Below, piece by piece: positions 24,416-36,253 of a stretch of DNA of 64,000 nucleotides; the stretch's first letter is position 1; every line of letters begins with the position of its first letter. The DNA lies in assembly GCF_030848805.1 (NCBI RefSeq), contig NC_092363.1, positions 19,376,600 through 19,440,599 on the forward strand, written 5' to 3'. The DNA comes from Temnothorax longispinosus (lineage: Eukaryota > Arthropoda > Insecta > Hymenoptera > Formicidae). The notes under the pieces were generated by a model, which did no database searches, was not told where the DNA came from, and saw nothing but the letters and a program-made list of their open reading frames with translations. The translations under genes were made by a program, and so were the position numbers.

Positions 24416-27400
24416 CATTTCTAAGTATATAAATAAATATAGCATATCCCTTTTGCAACATGAATCGAACGCTATTTTTTGTAGAATATTGTTGATCCAT
24501 ATTTTAAATTTTAAACGATAATTTAAAAAAATATTCTATATTTGTTACTTGTTGATACATAAAAGATCCAGTCACTTTTTAGTTATTTTTACACTCTTGT
24601 GATTGTTATGGGTGTATTATAAATTTTTGTTATTACGTGTGCGGTTCTAACTGGGATCCTTTAAATAAATATCGATCAATTAACGAAATCTCTTCGAATC
24701 CCGCGAACGTTTCTGCTGTAGCTCTCGGTATCGGGAAACTATTGCGGGAAACTGTTATCGGCGAAAGTCAATTAGCTTCGTGCTCGCCGACTTGAACACA
24801 CAGCGGCACAATAACGTAATAAAATGTTTATGTTACTGCGCACCTGCCGCTTATCGCAGAATAAACCGAAGAGCAGATCGGCCAACGTAGAATTCACTGT
24901 CGATGAAGCAGAACTTGATCCAATGAAATATATCAAACATTAGCCGTTTTAATTAATTTTTTATTTAATTTTTTAATTAATTAATTAATTCTAAATATTT
25001 TTATAAAGCCGTAATATCAAGAAAAAAATTACTAGAAATTCTCAAATTTTGAAGCAAGATTCTTATTTTATAATATTATTAAATTTAAGAAAAATATTAC
25101 AATTCGATAAGCGTTGTTTAGATTCCTACGGAAACTAAAACTTTAATTAGTATTTAGAAGTATTAAATTCGCGAATTATTATTAGTATTATTACCTTATT
25201 TTAAAGAAGATTCGCTATTTAGAAAAACATACATAAAGTAAGTCAGTAATCGGCTTTCAAATAAAATTTTAATATATTATAGACTTTTTTAAAAATACTG
25301 GTATATTCCATGAATAATTATTTATCATCGTAATTTAGCAACACCATTTTGATATCGATAAAATATTAATACTTAAGAGAGTGCTTATCATTAGCTCGCA
25401 CCGTTATAATCATGAATAAGTAACCCGGTTAAATTTCGCTGTCGTCTCGTTAAAATAATGGCGATTTTAATCCTGCAATGACTTCTCCACTACTGATTCA
25501 TAAATAGAACGAAGTGCTGTTACAGACAATAACTACGGACGTAAATTGCATTACGCAATGCGGGGCTGCCACGCATATCGGATGCGATATCGAGTGCACT
25601 CCAAGAGTGGTACTCCAGCAAACTGAGACGCTTTAACGAGTTTGTTCATCGCACGCGGATTAATTCTGATCAAGGTATACTAATTCCAAAGCAAATACTG
25701 AAAGTTTATTGGAAATTGCAGACCGCAATTGCGGCGTGTCTTCACGCCAGTATGAGTATCTTATAGCCCCGTTCCGTATCTATCGGTAATCAATAGTAAT
25801 TACGAGAATTATCTATCCATTTAAACGGATTTTATTTCTTAATGTAATTTATTTATCTACTCCAATTTTAATTTATATCTACTAATAAAATAATAATGGA
25901 TTTACTAGGGCCATATAATAATGGAATATAATATAATATTCAGTAGGTATTATTCAAAACCTTTCATCATCTTCATGATCACTAAGATCCAAATAATTAC
26001 ATAATTGTTCGTTAGAATATCGACAAAAGATTTTCCAATAAAATAGAATTTTCGATTACCACTTACTCTTAATAGCAAGGCAAGATCTAGTCTTCGACGT
26101 TTCGTTCGACTATTCCCTTTTCTCGGATAAAATTCAGCGAACTTTAATAAAATCTGAAAATGCGAGATAAATAGTGACACAAAAATCCTCTGCTCGATAC
26201 TGAAAGACCGCGTATCACGGAAGTCGTTATTTCTCCCGTGACAAAGTAACGATTGCGTAAAACTCTTTCCCGCATCGACTTCGCGTAAATCCTCGACTCT
26301 TCTTCGTGCTGATCGACGTCTCGCGGAGTAAAACCAGGCGGAATCGAGCGCGGGGGGAGAGAGAGAGAAAGAGGCGCGTTTAGAGAGTGTAACAAGAAGA
26401 AATCGCGAAATAGCAGGTACGAGACGAGTTGGATTTAGACGGAAGGGAGGATAAGGCGGAGAAAACGCGAGGAGAGCGAGAGAAAGAGAGACGCGGTTCT
26501 TCGCCGGGGAAAGTTCGCCCTCATCCGCCTGCGGGAAGCAATTTCTTAGCGTAACCTTATCACCGCTCTCGTAGGTAGGTGAGACGCCGCGCCGCGTACT
26601 CGATAAAGGCGTACTCGCGGCTGCCGCGCGCAGCGCGTGCCGAACGCGCGCGATATAGAGTGAATTCCAAGTTTCTGTGAAAAACAAGCTGGAATGCTTG
26701 AAAGTAGGAAAAGCAGTAAAAGCATCGGAAAAGCTCTCCCCCGCCATTGACCTTCGATCAAGTTTCGTACGCTCGCTCCCATCGTGTTCTCGCGACCCTC
26801 TCGCCATAACATCCGCGCTTGTAATCCCCAGTTATTTTCCGCGTTATGGTCGTTCCATCTCACGGGGTTTTCAGATAATTGAGTAATCGATAGTCCCATC
26901 CCCTCCCTCCCTTACCTCGGCATATCGTGTAATTGCGGTTAAATAGCGATAAATCATCTCTTTGTGAAAAGTATACGGCCGGGTGGTATCTACGGTGCCG
27001 ATGAAATTGATGATGAATTAACGAGATTGCGGATGGAGTGGATATGATAAACAAGCGCTCCGTCAATAATTGATGACAAACGATTACCGGATCCCGATGC
27101 TCTTTTTTTACGCGCGCACTTTCAGAAACGTATATACGCGTTTTCGCCGGGCTGGACCATTAAATAAATAATCGATTCGCCGGGGTATTTCGACGGGCGG
27201 CGTAACATCGGCGTTACCACTCGAGTGTACACAGAGGCGTCGTCCCGTTACCAGTAAATCGAACGGCCAAAACGCGGCCGTCGCGTATCGTTTTTCCCCC
27301 CCGGTTGTACCCTCGAGAAATGGCACAATGCGTTTCGGTAGCCTTTTAGCGAATGAAAGCCACCCGGTCCTCACCTACGTCTCTGTTGTAAACCGCGACG

Positions 27401-29369
27401 GTTTCGGTTTCGAATCGCATCGATCCACCCGCTGCGGACTAGGTTTACGGGACAGCGGTTCTCAAGCACGTGCACGCGGCATATTCGGCATTGCTCGACG
27501 CATTCCGTGGACGCAGTCCGCGTTTCCATGTGTTTTTTCCACGCACAAGAAGGTTCGGCTGAGATCTTGAGGTTAAATATAAAATGTTTCAAAGATTCGC
27601 GTTTTTCGACCGATGTATATACAGCCGTATCGTTACATTGTCTGTTTTAAATTAAAAAGATATCTGTTTTAATATCAAACTTTTAACCGTCCTTCGATGC
27701 AGCTTCCTCAGATTTATTCGTGTATGATGCAAATCTTTTTGCAACGTAACAAACCGGTCACAAAAGCCCAGTTATTCCTGCATCTCTTATTTACATGTGC
27801 ACGTAACTATGTAGCTAATGCAATATGCGAATACATAACACAACACGCCCGTCTGTTTGCGCAGAACTTTGCGTTACATATAATACGTAACGTATTTCCC
27901 CTGACGTGCGTTATGTTGCGTATATACGCATTTTCGATATCCGAGCGAATATGTAGAATCCGTGAAATAGCTATTAAATACACTCTATCGAATTAATTGT
28001 CCAAACGGCCATGCCATTACCGAATGAATATGACGAGAAATATTGGTATTAATTTAGTGTTAATTTGAATTAATATAGTCGTAGAAAATACGTAGAAGAG
28101 AGAAAGAATATTTAGAGAAGAGAAGATTTTTCAAGAAATATAGTTTTTTAATGCTGAGAGATGCAAATAAGATGATATCTATGTAAAATATAGCGATCTG
28201 TTTTTTTTTAGAAATTACTAGAGTATAGTAGCAAAACTCTTTCTTAAGTCATTTAACTTGTAAGGGAAAGCAATTTCTCCTTTTTATTTATTTATTCTTA
28301 TATACGACAATATGTTCTTTTTAAATATATTTCTTTACTTATAAATGTTAAAAATAATCAGAAAAATAATTTTAGAAGAAATCTATAATCTACAAGATAT
28401 TTTATCTATCTATTCAGAGTTTCTACGAAAGTACTGGATTTTTAAAAATAATTTTAATTTGCGAAAATTTATCAGATTTTTATCTCCTTTAAAAAGCATC
28501 ATCAATTTTTAAAATATCCGAAAGAGATAATTTCTTATCAATCCTAATAATTTCTGAGAAAGTAGATTATAACACTTTATTTGGACTACTCTATATGTAT
28601 ATTGATGCATTAAAATTCTTGGAAAATAAAAGGATAATGAACTGATTTTCAAATATGGCAAGAATATCATTAATTTTGGGCAATTTCTTTCAACTGAATT
28701 TTTTATTAATAGCCACGACGAGAACTATGTGATTAGCCACGTCGCTGATAAACATGTCAAACGCGATATAATGTAGTAGTGATACATAGAGGATGCGAGA
28801 GTTGCTGGCAATTTCGATATTAATATAAACATCGTGTTTACTCCACAGGCACATAACATAGTGCATGGCATATAATCAATACCACATAGCAAGTAGCCAA
28901 TTTCACGCTTTAGCTGCAAGCAAATGTCTTATATTAGACATTATATGAGTCGATCCGCGACTTCACAAAATGCATGCAATACAGGAACTCGTATAGTGCA
29001 CATATAATTGATTACACCGGTCGAATATCTTATACGATAATTGTGAAAAACGTGAGTATTTGCAAATACGTGAATATATCTTTGTCGCACACAATCGCCA
29101 CTAATTGAATTATACATATCCAGCAGCATCCATTCGAGCGAGTCTTGCAAACGATAGCAAAATCGATATTAATTACCAGCAGTTTGAGCTTGCAAACTAT
29201 ATAAGTCTTAACAGACGCTATTCTTGCAGATATAATCGTTATTAAATGTTTTGAAATTTTTGTATGACAGATAAAAGTAATTATATTCAAATGTCTATAT
29301 ATATCTTTTTTACTTCAAGATATAAAAGATATTTTTATTCAGCGTATTAAAGAGAGATAGATAGAAGAC

Positions 29370-29373
<4 letters not shown>

Positions 29374-29424
<51 letters not shown>
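29374..29424 (+). repeat. (AG)n microsatellite
   Basis: An uninterrupted run of about 50 bp, one of the longest in the window, preceded by degenerate AGAT/AGAC units. Confidence 0.95.
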
Positions 29425-29427
<3 letters not shown>

Positions 29428-29838
29428 AGGGAGGAAGAGAGTTCCGATGAATGCGAAACTGCAAGAATGTAATTAAGGAGCGGAAGCTGATTATTTAAAT
29501 CGCGTAAAGTGAGCCTTACTCAAATTGAAATTGAATCTGAGAGTTAATTACCAAGGCGTTCGGAAATTAAAAAGAAAGATCGAACGTTCGAGCCTCAATG
29601 GTCGAACAATCAATTAGATACTTCTTCACCGCAGGTTACCTACCTATTTGTTAGATGCATTTCGTGCAACAATAAAGAGTGTTGATCGCACATGCAATGT
29701 AATAATGACAAAAGCTGAAGTACATCCTTGGGGCGGGGCAAAACTTACGTCTCTTGAAAGGCTGATATATGTATATACATATACGCTGTGTTTATTGAAA
29801 AATTCGAAGATTCGCTAAATTCCGGATTGAGGATGTGA

Positions 29839-30201
29839 GAAAAAACAGCATGCAGTAACAGTTCGGCACATCCCGGCGCGCACGAGCGATATCACAGATC
29901 TCGCCGACGAGAGTTAGCCAACGGTAACGAGAGTAGACGCGGTAACAGGAGTAACCACGGTAACGAGGATAGTTCGAATTGTAGCGATCCGGGTAAGTCG
30001 CGAGAGGAAAGGGCAAGACGCGCGACAGGATCCCGGGGACGAGAGAAAGTCCCACATTCAGTATCTGAAGTACTCGCAAAAAAGGTAGAGGGGGATGTCG
30101 GGGGACCCGATACCCCGAGTCTGATGGGCAATTTCGTGTTTGGAAAGCTTGAAGATGCCTGCAAGCGGGTTGCGCCCACTTGGGGATTACCTCGGCAGTG
30201 A
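29839..30201 (+). other. 120-codon Met-poor open frame, possible exon or element remnant
   Basis: The frame is open from just after a TGA (29836-29838) to TGA at 30199-30201. The first Met is 24 codons or so from the end. The start is Gly/Asn/Ser/Arg-rich with GN repeats, the middle is Arg/Lys-rich, and the end is better mixed (VLAKKVEGDVGG, then NFVFGKLEDACKRV). A GTAAGT donor lies inside at 29993, so the first part could instead be an exon ending there. The antisense strand is also open over most of it, which a compositional bias would produce by chance. No family is recognised. Confidence 0.2.
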
Positions 30202-31669
30202 CTACGAAAAATAAGGCGCGGGGAGGCGAGCTCGGAAATACCAAGTAGACTATGTCAATATCTGCGTATGCGATGCACGTACATCGCCGCGGGGAAACGG
30301 GCGGAAACATCGGTAGCGAGCGAGAAATTTTAGTGTGTTATGTTTTACTAAGGATTGTTTGCGCTTGTTTTATTCAAATATATACGCGTGTGTAGGTACA
30401 GCATCACGCGCGCGTATAAAATACGGAAGAGATGGAAAGAGAAGCAATCCCGGGTATACGCGAGTCGCCATCGAGAATTCTGATATATCTCGTCGTTCAC
30501 GATGCCATCCTCATTTTGCGGATGATGCTTCTATAATTTCTCGCGACTGAGTCGAATATATACCGACGGAAATTACGAAAGAGCTTTCTCTTTTCAGAGA
30601 TCTGAACGCACAGTTAAGAGCAGCTTTTAACATCACAAAAGGAACTCTTCCTAAAACGCTGCATTTTGCAACTTTGCTTTTTTATATATTCCGCAGAGCT
30701 TAGAATAATGCGCGACGCGCGATGAAATTCGTATCCAGGAATTTTCAGCGTGTTAAAAACCGTCGCCACGCTTTGTCGCGATTTCTAGCCGCGCTCCCCG
30801 ATCGAAATCTCGTGAATGACGATGAGATTATAATTATTCGCGCGGGATAACAAGATGAATTAAGCGTCGTTAAGAGGCGCGCCGCGCGTCCGGGAATAGC
30901 GAAAAATGTACATCCTTAAGAGCCGGTGTTGCGGAACGCGGGCGCAAAATACGTGTATGTGTTATCGTGATCGTTTTGACGGCGATAACGCAATTTCACG
31001 GTATGCGAGGTCACACGCGCGTTCCGTGTAATTGAGCCATGCCGTCGATCGTTTGAGAGGGAACATTCGGCCCGCATCGGGTTATTCTTCGGAATAACAC
31101 GTCGCCGAACGTTGCGTGTCAGGCTATCTAAATCTGCGATTTTGCCAGGAAGTCCAACCTCGTTTTGTAAAAGCATATCGGCGAATTCTGGTTGCGCGCG
31201 CGCGCACGTATTATCAACCAAGTGGAAATCATCGATTTTGTTTATCCGCCTTTTAGTGGATATGTATCGTGTAGCGTTTAACTCGTAGTATATTTCCACG
31301 ATATACAAATCGATAAATATATTACAAACGTGATGCAGCATGGCTTCAAAGAATAAATAATTCCCAGTGATATGTGAATTTTCAACAAATAACATCAATA
31401 CTTCGCGTGATTTTGAAATGTGACGTATCGTATAATTGCTTAATACCGAGTATGACCGAAAAACTGACGAATTGTCCGAAAGACCGGATAAGTAGGGAAT
31501 TGTTTCTGTGATCTTTCGTTTGGAAAATCAATATTATCGTAGTAGCATGCGTTTGCAGCAAAGCTATAGCTATATGTCAAGCTTCAAATGAACGAGAAGC
31601 TACCTGCGATTTAGATTGGCGTATTCTGCTACCATTTGTATTACGTGTATTATGACTGAAAATACTTAC

Positions 31670-31705
31670 CCTCGATAATGGGATGGCGCGGCTTGTAGGA
31701 CATGT
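31670..31705 (-). CDS. 36-nt phase 1-1 microexon, probable second coding exon
   Basis: On the minus strand the exon begins after a pyrimidine-rich tract ending TTTTCAG and ends at GTAAGTATTT, close to a perfect U1 match. A TACTAAC motif lies at 31724-31730. The exon is GC-rich in AT-rich surroundings. After the 2-nt completion of a split codon it reads MSYKPRHPIIE and leaves one G, so it is 12 codons, phase 1 to phase 1. The large exon at 49564 ends in phase 1 with T, which joins to AC to give Tyr. The spliced protein would then run from the membrane segment through FNYMSYKPRHPIIEG, on the predicted extracellular side. Alternatives are that its own ATG (31701-31703) starts a different transcript or isoform, or that it is a skipped alternative exon. 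The splice signals are seen; the joining is inferred from phase and strand. Confidence 0.8.
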
Positions 31706-31730
31706 CTGAAAAGAGAAAAAGGGGTTAGTA
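31706..31730 (-). promoter_or_regulatory. Branch point and polypyrimidine tract of the microexon
   Basis: The minus strand reads TACTAACC followed by a C/T tract and CAG within 25 nt. This is a compact, near-consensus 3' splice site, and microexons often need unusually strong flanking signals. Confidence 0.75.
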
Positions 31731-32702
31731 TTAGTGAAATTAGTTACAAGATACATGTATGTACACGCAGTCAATTACTTACAAAGCTCGCTATCTTTAT
31801 AATACTTTTACCATCACCATAATTACGACACGAATATTCCACCATTCTAATTTTAGTGACGCAACGTTTACACTGCATTTCCTGCCTACCTATTGTATTA
31901 CTTTCTAATTAATTACGATTCTAATTTAGAACTTGTAATTAGTAAAGATAAAAGATAATAGTAGAAAGTCTCGTTGTGATTTATCAAAATTTTCAATTAT
32001 AAACGTTATCATATTTTTGCGAAAAAATAAGCTGTTTAAATCGCCAATCTATTATCCATTATAAATTAAAAATAACGATGTTGTAAGACATTCGACTCGG
32101 ATCGGAAAATGAAACTATATTGGCGATTCAGTAAATTTATAAAATAATGTTCACCTGCTTCTCTCTCGTCACAAACTAGCCAGAGCCTTCTATCTAACCG
32201 TTTAAATTGCAAAGTAATTACAACGACACAATTAGCATTGCGCGCAAGCTGTGAAAAATATTACCGTTTTCTCCTTCCCCCCCTCTCTCTACATAGAATT
32301 AAGTAATTTATATTAGTGCTTACGTCGCGATAAGATTTATTCTATTTAACTGATGTAACTTAATTAAAGGCTTTAATTTAATTAAAATCCATCTTAATTA
32401 AGTGGCCATTCTTACTAGTTGTCCGGGACGCGGCTCTTGTCGCATAACGAGTCCCACGAGATGCGGAAATATAAAAGCACAAAGCGTCTAATGCAGCCCA
32501 CGCTTAGGGAAATATAACACTGATATCCCGGAAATAAAAGCGTTGACAGAGGAATATGGTATTACTTCTCATTGCTATACATATGTTTATTAATAGATAA
32601 TACCACGTTCATTCGATTTCCATTATAAAAATGGGAACATAATATAATGAAGCTATAGTGAACCTATACCGTGAATATACATATATTGTGTTTGTGTGTG
32701 TT

Positions 32703-32750
<48 letters not shown>
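32703..32750 (+). repeat. (AT)n microsatellite
   Basis: About 48 bp of AT dinucleotides with one AA interruption, inside the inferred large intron. Confidence 0.95.
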
Positions 32751-32753
<3 letters not shown>

Positions 32754-34988
32754 ATAATACGCCACATATCCGAATCGCATTTTCTATTTCTAATTCTGTT
32801 CTATTTCCAATTATTTATAACTTTATTTTATTTTAATTTTTCTCAAATTATTCAAATAATCTTTTTTACTTAATATGACAAATAGAGAACAATATGGGCA
32901 TCAATATAATTGCAACGAACAAACATCAGAAAAATTCGAACACCTCATTGCGTTTTGCAAATGCTTCGAAACTTCTCACAAAACTTTTAATTATCCTATC
33001 CGGACAAGCCTTTAATGAAGAGGTTCTATGCGGACCTATGATGTCGAAAATAATTATAAGTTTCCGTATGAAATTCGTTAGATACGCGGAAAAAGGATTG
33101 CCAAACGTCCATCATTACGAGAGTACCACGATATCAGTGACGTATTGTATGCGTTGTTATTGGGATGGGAATAACAGAGAAAATAACTGGAATTTCTCGA
33201 GGCAGAATATTAATCCACCACTTTCATCACCCTGCCGCTCTAAACAAAATTCCACGGCGAGCAAATGCATATCGCGAACAGAGGAAAACGCAGCAGTTCT
33301 ACATTAAATTCTAGGCGCTTATTCTTTGACAAATTCGGGAGCCGACTCCTCCTTTGAAATTTAAATTGCGACATAATTACCAAGCTTATGGCAGAGACAT
33401 GACGCGCAACCATAATTAAATTACGTTCGTTATATATATATCACAGATATCTATTTTTTATACATTTAAAAAGGATTGTGTGTAAGACGCGGAAACATTT
33501 TATAGATAAATCGTCAATTTGTGTAAATGAAAGCAACCGATATCTGTTTACCAAATTATCTACGAAATATATACTGTAAGCGAGTAAGGAACGCAAATAT
33601 CTCCATCGCAAATCAGCCGGTGTAACGATGCATCGGAATGCGCGACGCATATAGAGTGGTGTGTTAAGCGCGCAAATCGGGTATCCCATAAATTTCCAAA
33701 TCGGACATTCGGAAGAGAGTGTACCGCGTCGCCCAGGACAGATCGCTCAGGATTGCACGTGTATACCTAGTATACGCCGTTGCGGCGCAGTTTCAGCCAC
33801 GCGGCGCCGCCAAAGCGTCGATATGTATGCAGGTCGACTGTATGAGAATTTGCGCGCGCCGATATCGCGCCGATATTCTCCCTTTCCGGGATATAGGATG
33901 CGAGATACGAGACACGACGCCGGCAAACACATGTCGTCATACGCCACGGCGGATAACGCGCTAATTGGCTTGTGAGACGCACATTCATACGCGTATATGC
34001 ATCTGTAAGAACCACCGTGCAAAATTTGCATAAGAACTTGGCGCGGAAGACTCTTGACTGATGACGAAAGCGCGAAACATTTGCTCACGAGACTCGACAT
34101 CACACTATACACGGTATTTCTCATTTTTATTGCTTATTTGTTATTTGTCGTGAAATATTTTTTTAACCATCTACCTATAAATAAATTCGATTATATAAAT
34201 TTGCGACTATAAAGAACGCTGTTTGATTCAAACACGAAATAATTATGAAGTGTAAAGATCAGGTATATTATAATTACACGCATTCAGAGAAAATAGAATA
34301 GTTTTGACAACTATGATAGGTATATAGATCTATGCAATATGGACTTTATAAAATTTTTCGAAATGAGTCATTATGCCACAATGACACTTTATATTTTAAT
34401 AATATATTTTTTATTAATATAATAACTATTTTACTTTATTGTTTTCTTGTAGTCTATCCAACCGTATCTACTTCAAATAATTAATATTATGTTTTTTTAG
34501 TTGATAACTTACTTATTTTTCTTATAATAATTTTATAATTTATAGAAAAGTTATTTTTTTTCAATTTTTTAATTGCTGGTACTTTTTTCTTTGAGTATAC
34601 AGTAACATATATTTATATGATCTTTCGTTTTTCACTTGTATTATACGTGTGCGCGCATCTTTTGTATTTTGCGTATGACGAGTATGCTTGTAATAGGCCT
34701 GTTCGCTGAATATTTGAGGATTAATTCGCGCAAGATAGATATCGACGAGTACCAAGGCCTATCCGGATATCGATGATCGGCGGATAGTTATCGAGACAAT
34801 AGGAACACAACGCGGTTGAATAAACTCGTTAAACGACCTGGCTATACGGATTTGCACGCGAGAACAGAACTTCACAGAGACGGAAGGCGTACCGTATCCG
34901 GAAGATTGCACAGATCGATTTTATCCGCACTCGAGAGCTCGACAAAGTGCATTGTTCTTGGTAGGATTGCAGGACACCGATGAGAATG

Positions 34989-34991
<3 letters not shown>

Positions 34992-35034
<43 letters not shown>
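34992..35034 (+). repeat. (AG)n microsatellite
   Basis: About 43 bp of AG dinucleotides in the inferred intron. Confidence 0.95.
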
Positions 35035-35037
<3 letters not shown>

Positions 35038-36191
35038 AATGTCGTAGAGGACAATAAAATTCGCGAGAAAATTATCGTGAAAAAAATGTAAAACGTACTA
35101 CACATATTACAAATTTATTGAAAAATTCCGCTTCACATATCTATATAAGAAACAATATGTGTCTTTTTGTTCAATACGTAATTCGTATATACATAACAAT
35201 ATGTAATTTGTATACATTTTAAGTCTAGCGATATTTCTAATGGCTTAACTTCCGCGCACAACAGTTATATGGGAGGCCAAACCGGGAATGAAGCAATTAC
35301 AACCCAAAAACGACGGAAACGGAATACTTTAACGCACGCGATAAATTCTCGACAAATGGCGCCGTTGTAAATGCGGTTAAATTTAAACGTGTATAAATAT
35401 TCGACGCGCGTGTAATATCATCGTATTTTAGAACGATTGAGCGTTCAAGTATAATGGCCGGGTAATTCGTACGCTTTATCACGCGCACTTTATCGCGGTT
35501 CATAAACATAATGTCTCATATATGAGGATAGGGAAGGGGAGGGGGGACTATTTTATCGCGAAGAAATTTCGCGCGTGGTGCACGCAAATGCTATTCTTCA
35601 TTCATCCTTTTTTTGCATTCGACGCAACGGGATGGTCGCAAGATCTCGCCGGAAACAGCGGTGAAGTACTTACTCCCCGACTTTCTGTTTCCTCATCCGA
35701 GAACATACGTACGTGGTACGGCGTATACCTGCCAAGCGGAGACGAGGTCGCTATGTAGCGCACGTACTGAAGAGGATACATTACACGGAATATATAAGAG
35801 CTTCGTAATGTTATAAACGAAGCACGAGATTTTGTCTGCTTGCTTTGTCGTTTCTCCAACGTTGAGCCGCAGAAAAGCTCGTAAAGGCAATTCTAATAAC
35901 GCGATATACGGGTTATTTGAGTAAGTCGAAGCTACAACGAACAGTTGTGTGTTATTAAAATTAATTATACATGCCGCTGTTACAAAGAATTTATATTTAC
36001 TAAATTATTTAAGTTGTCCACGCAACGAAATAAATGATATAATTTATGTATATTTTTTTTTCGTAGAACACAAGGCACTTGCACATATTATTGCTTCACA
36101 GGATAAACAGATTGCAACCGGTTTATAAAAAGTATCAAACGTATATCCTTGTCCTGCGATAAACGACGATAAATAATAAATAGGGATGTTT

Positions 36192-36192
<1 letters not shown>

Positions 36193-36250
<58 letters not shown>
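36193..36250 (+). repeat. (CT)n microsatellite
   Basis: About 58 bp of uninterrupted CT, the longest dinucleotide run in the window. It lies on the opposite strand sense to the AG tract 1.2 kb away, so transcripts of the intron could pair between the two. Confidence 0.95.

Positions 36251-36253
<3 letters not shown>

Larger units (their letters stand above)
19623..31669. other. No firm gene; probable intron or intergenic DNA
   Basis: Besides the entries listed separately, there is a GC-rich patch at 26.2-27.5 kb with a 285-codon minus frame rich in Arg/Ser/Leu and no domain, which I read as chance. A pyrimidine tract ending CTTTTCAG precedes 30600 on the plus strand; the following frame is open for 34 codons only. 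Later exons of the minus-strand gene may hide here as short exons I could not pick out. Confidence 0.45.

Noticed and set aside
25950..26807. 285-codon minus-strand frame
   Set aside because: Low-complexity Arg/Ser/Leu composition, no domain, a GA/CT-rich segment inside, and alternative frames also open. Consistent with a chance frame in a GC-rich patch.
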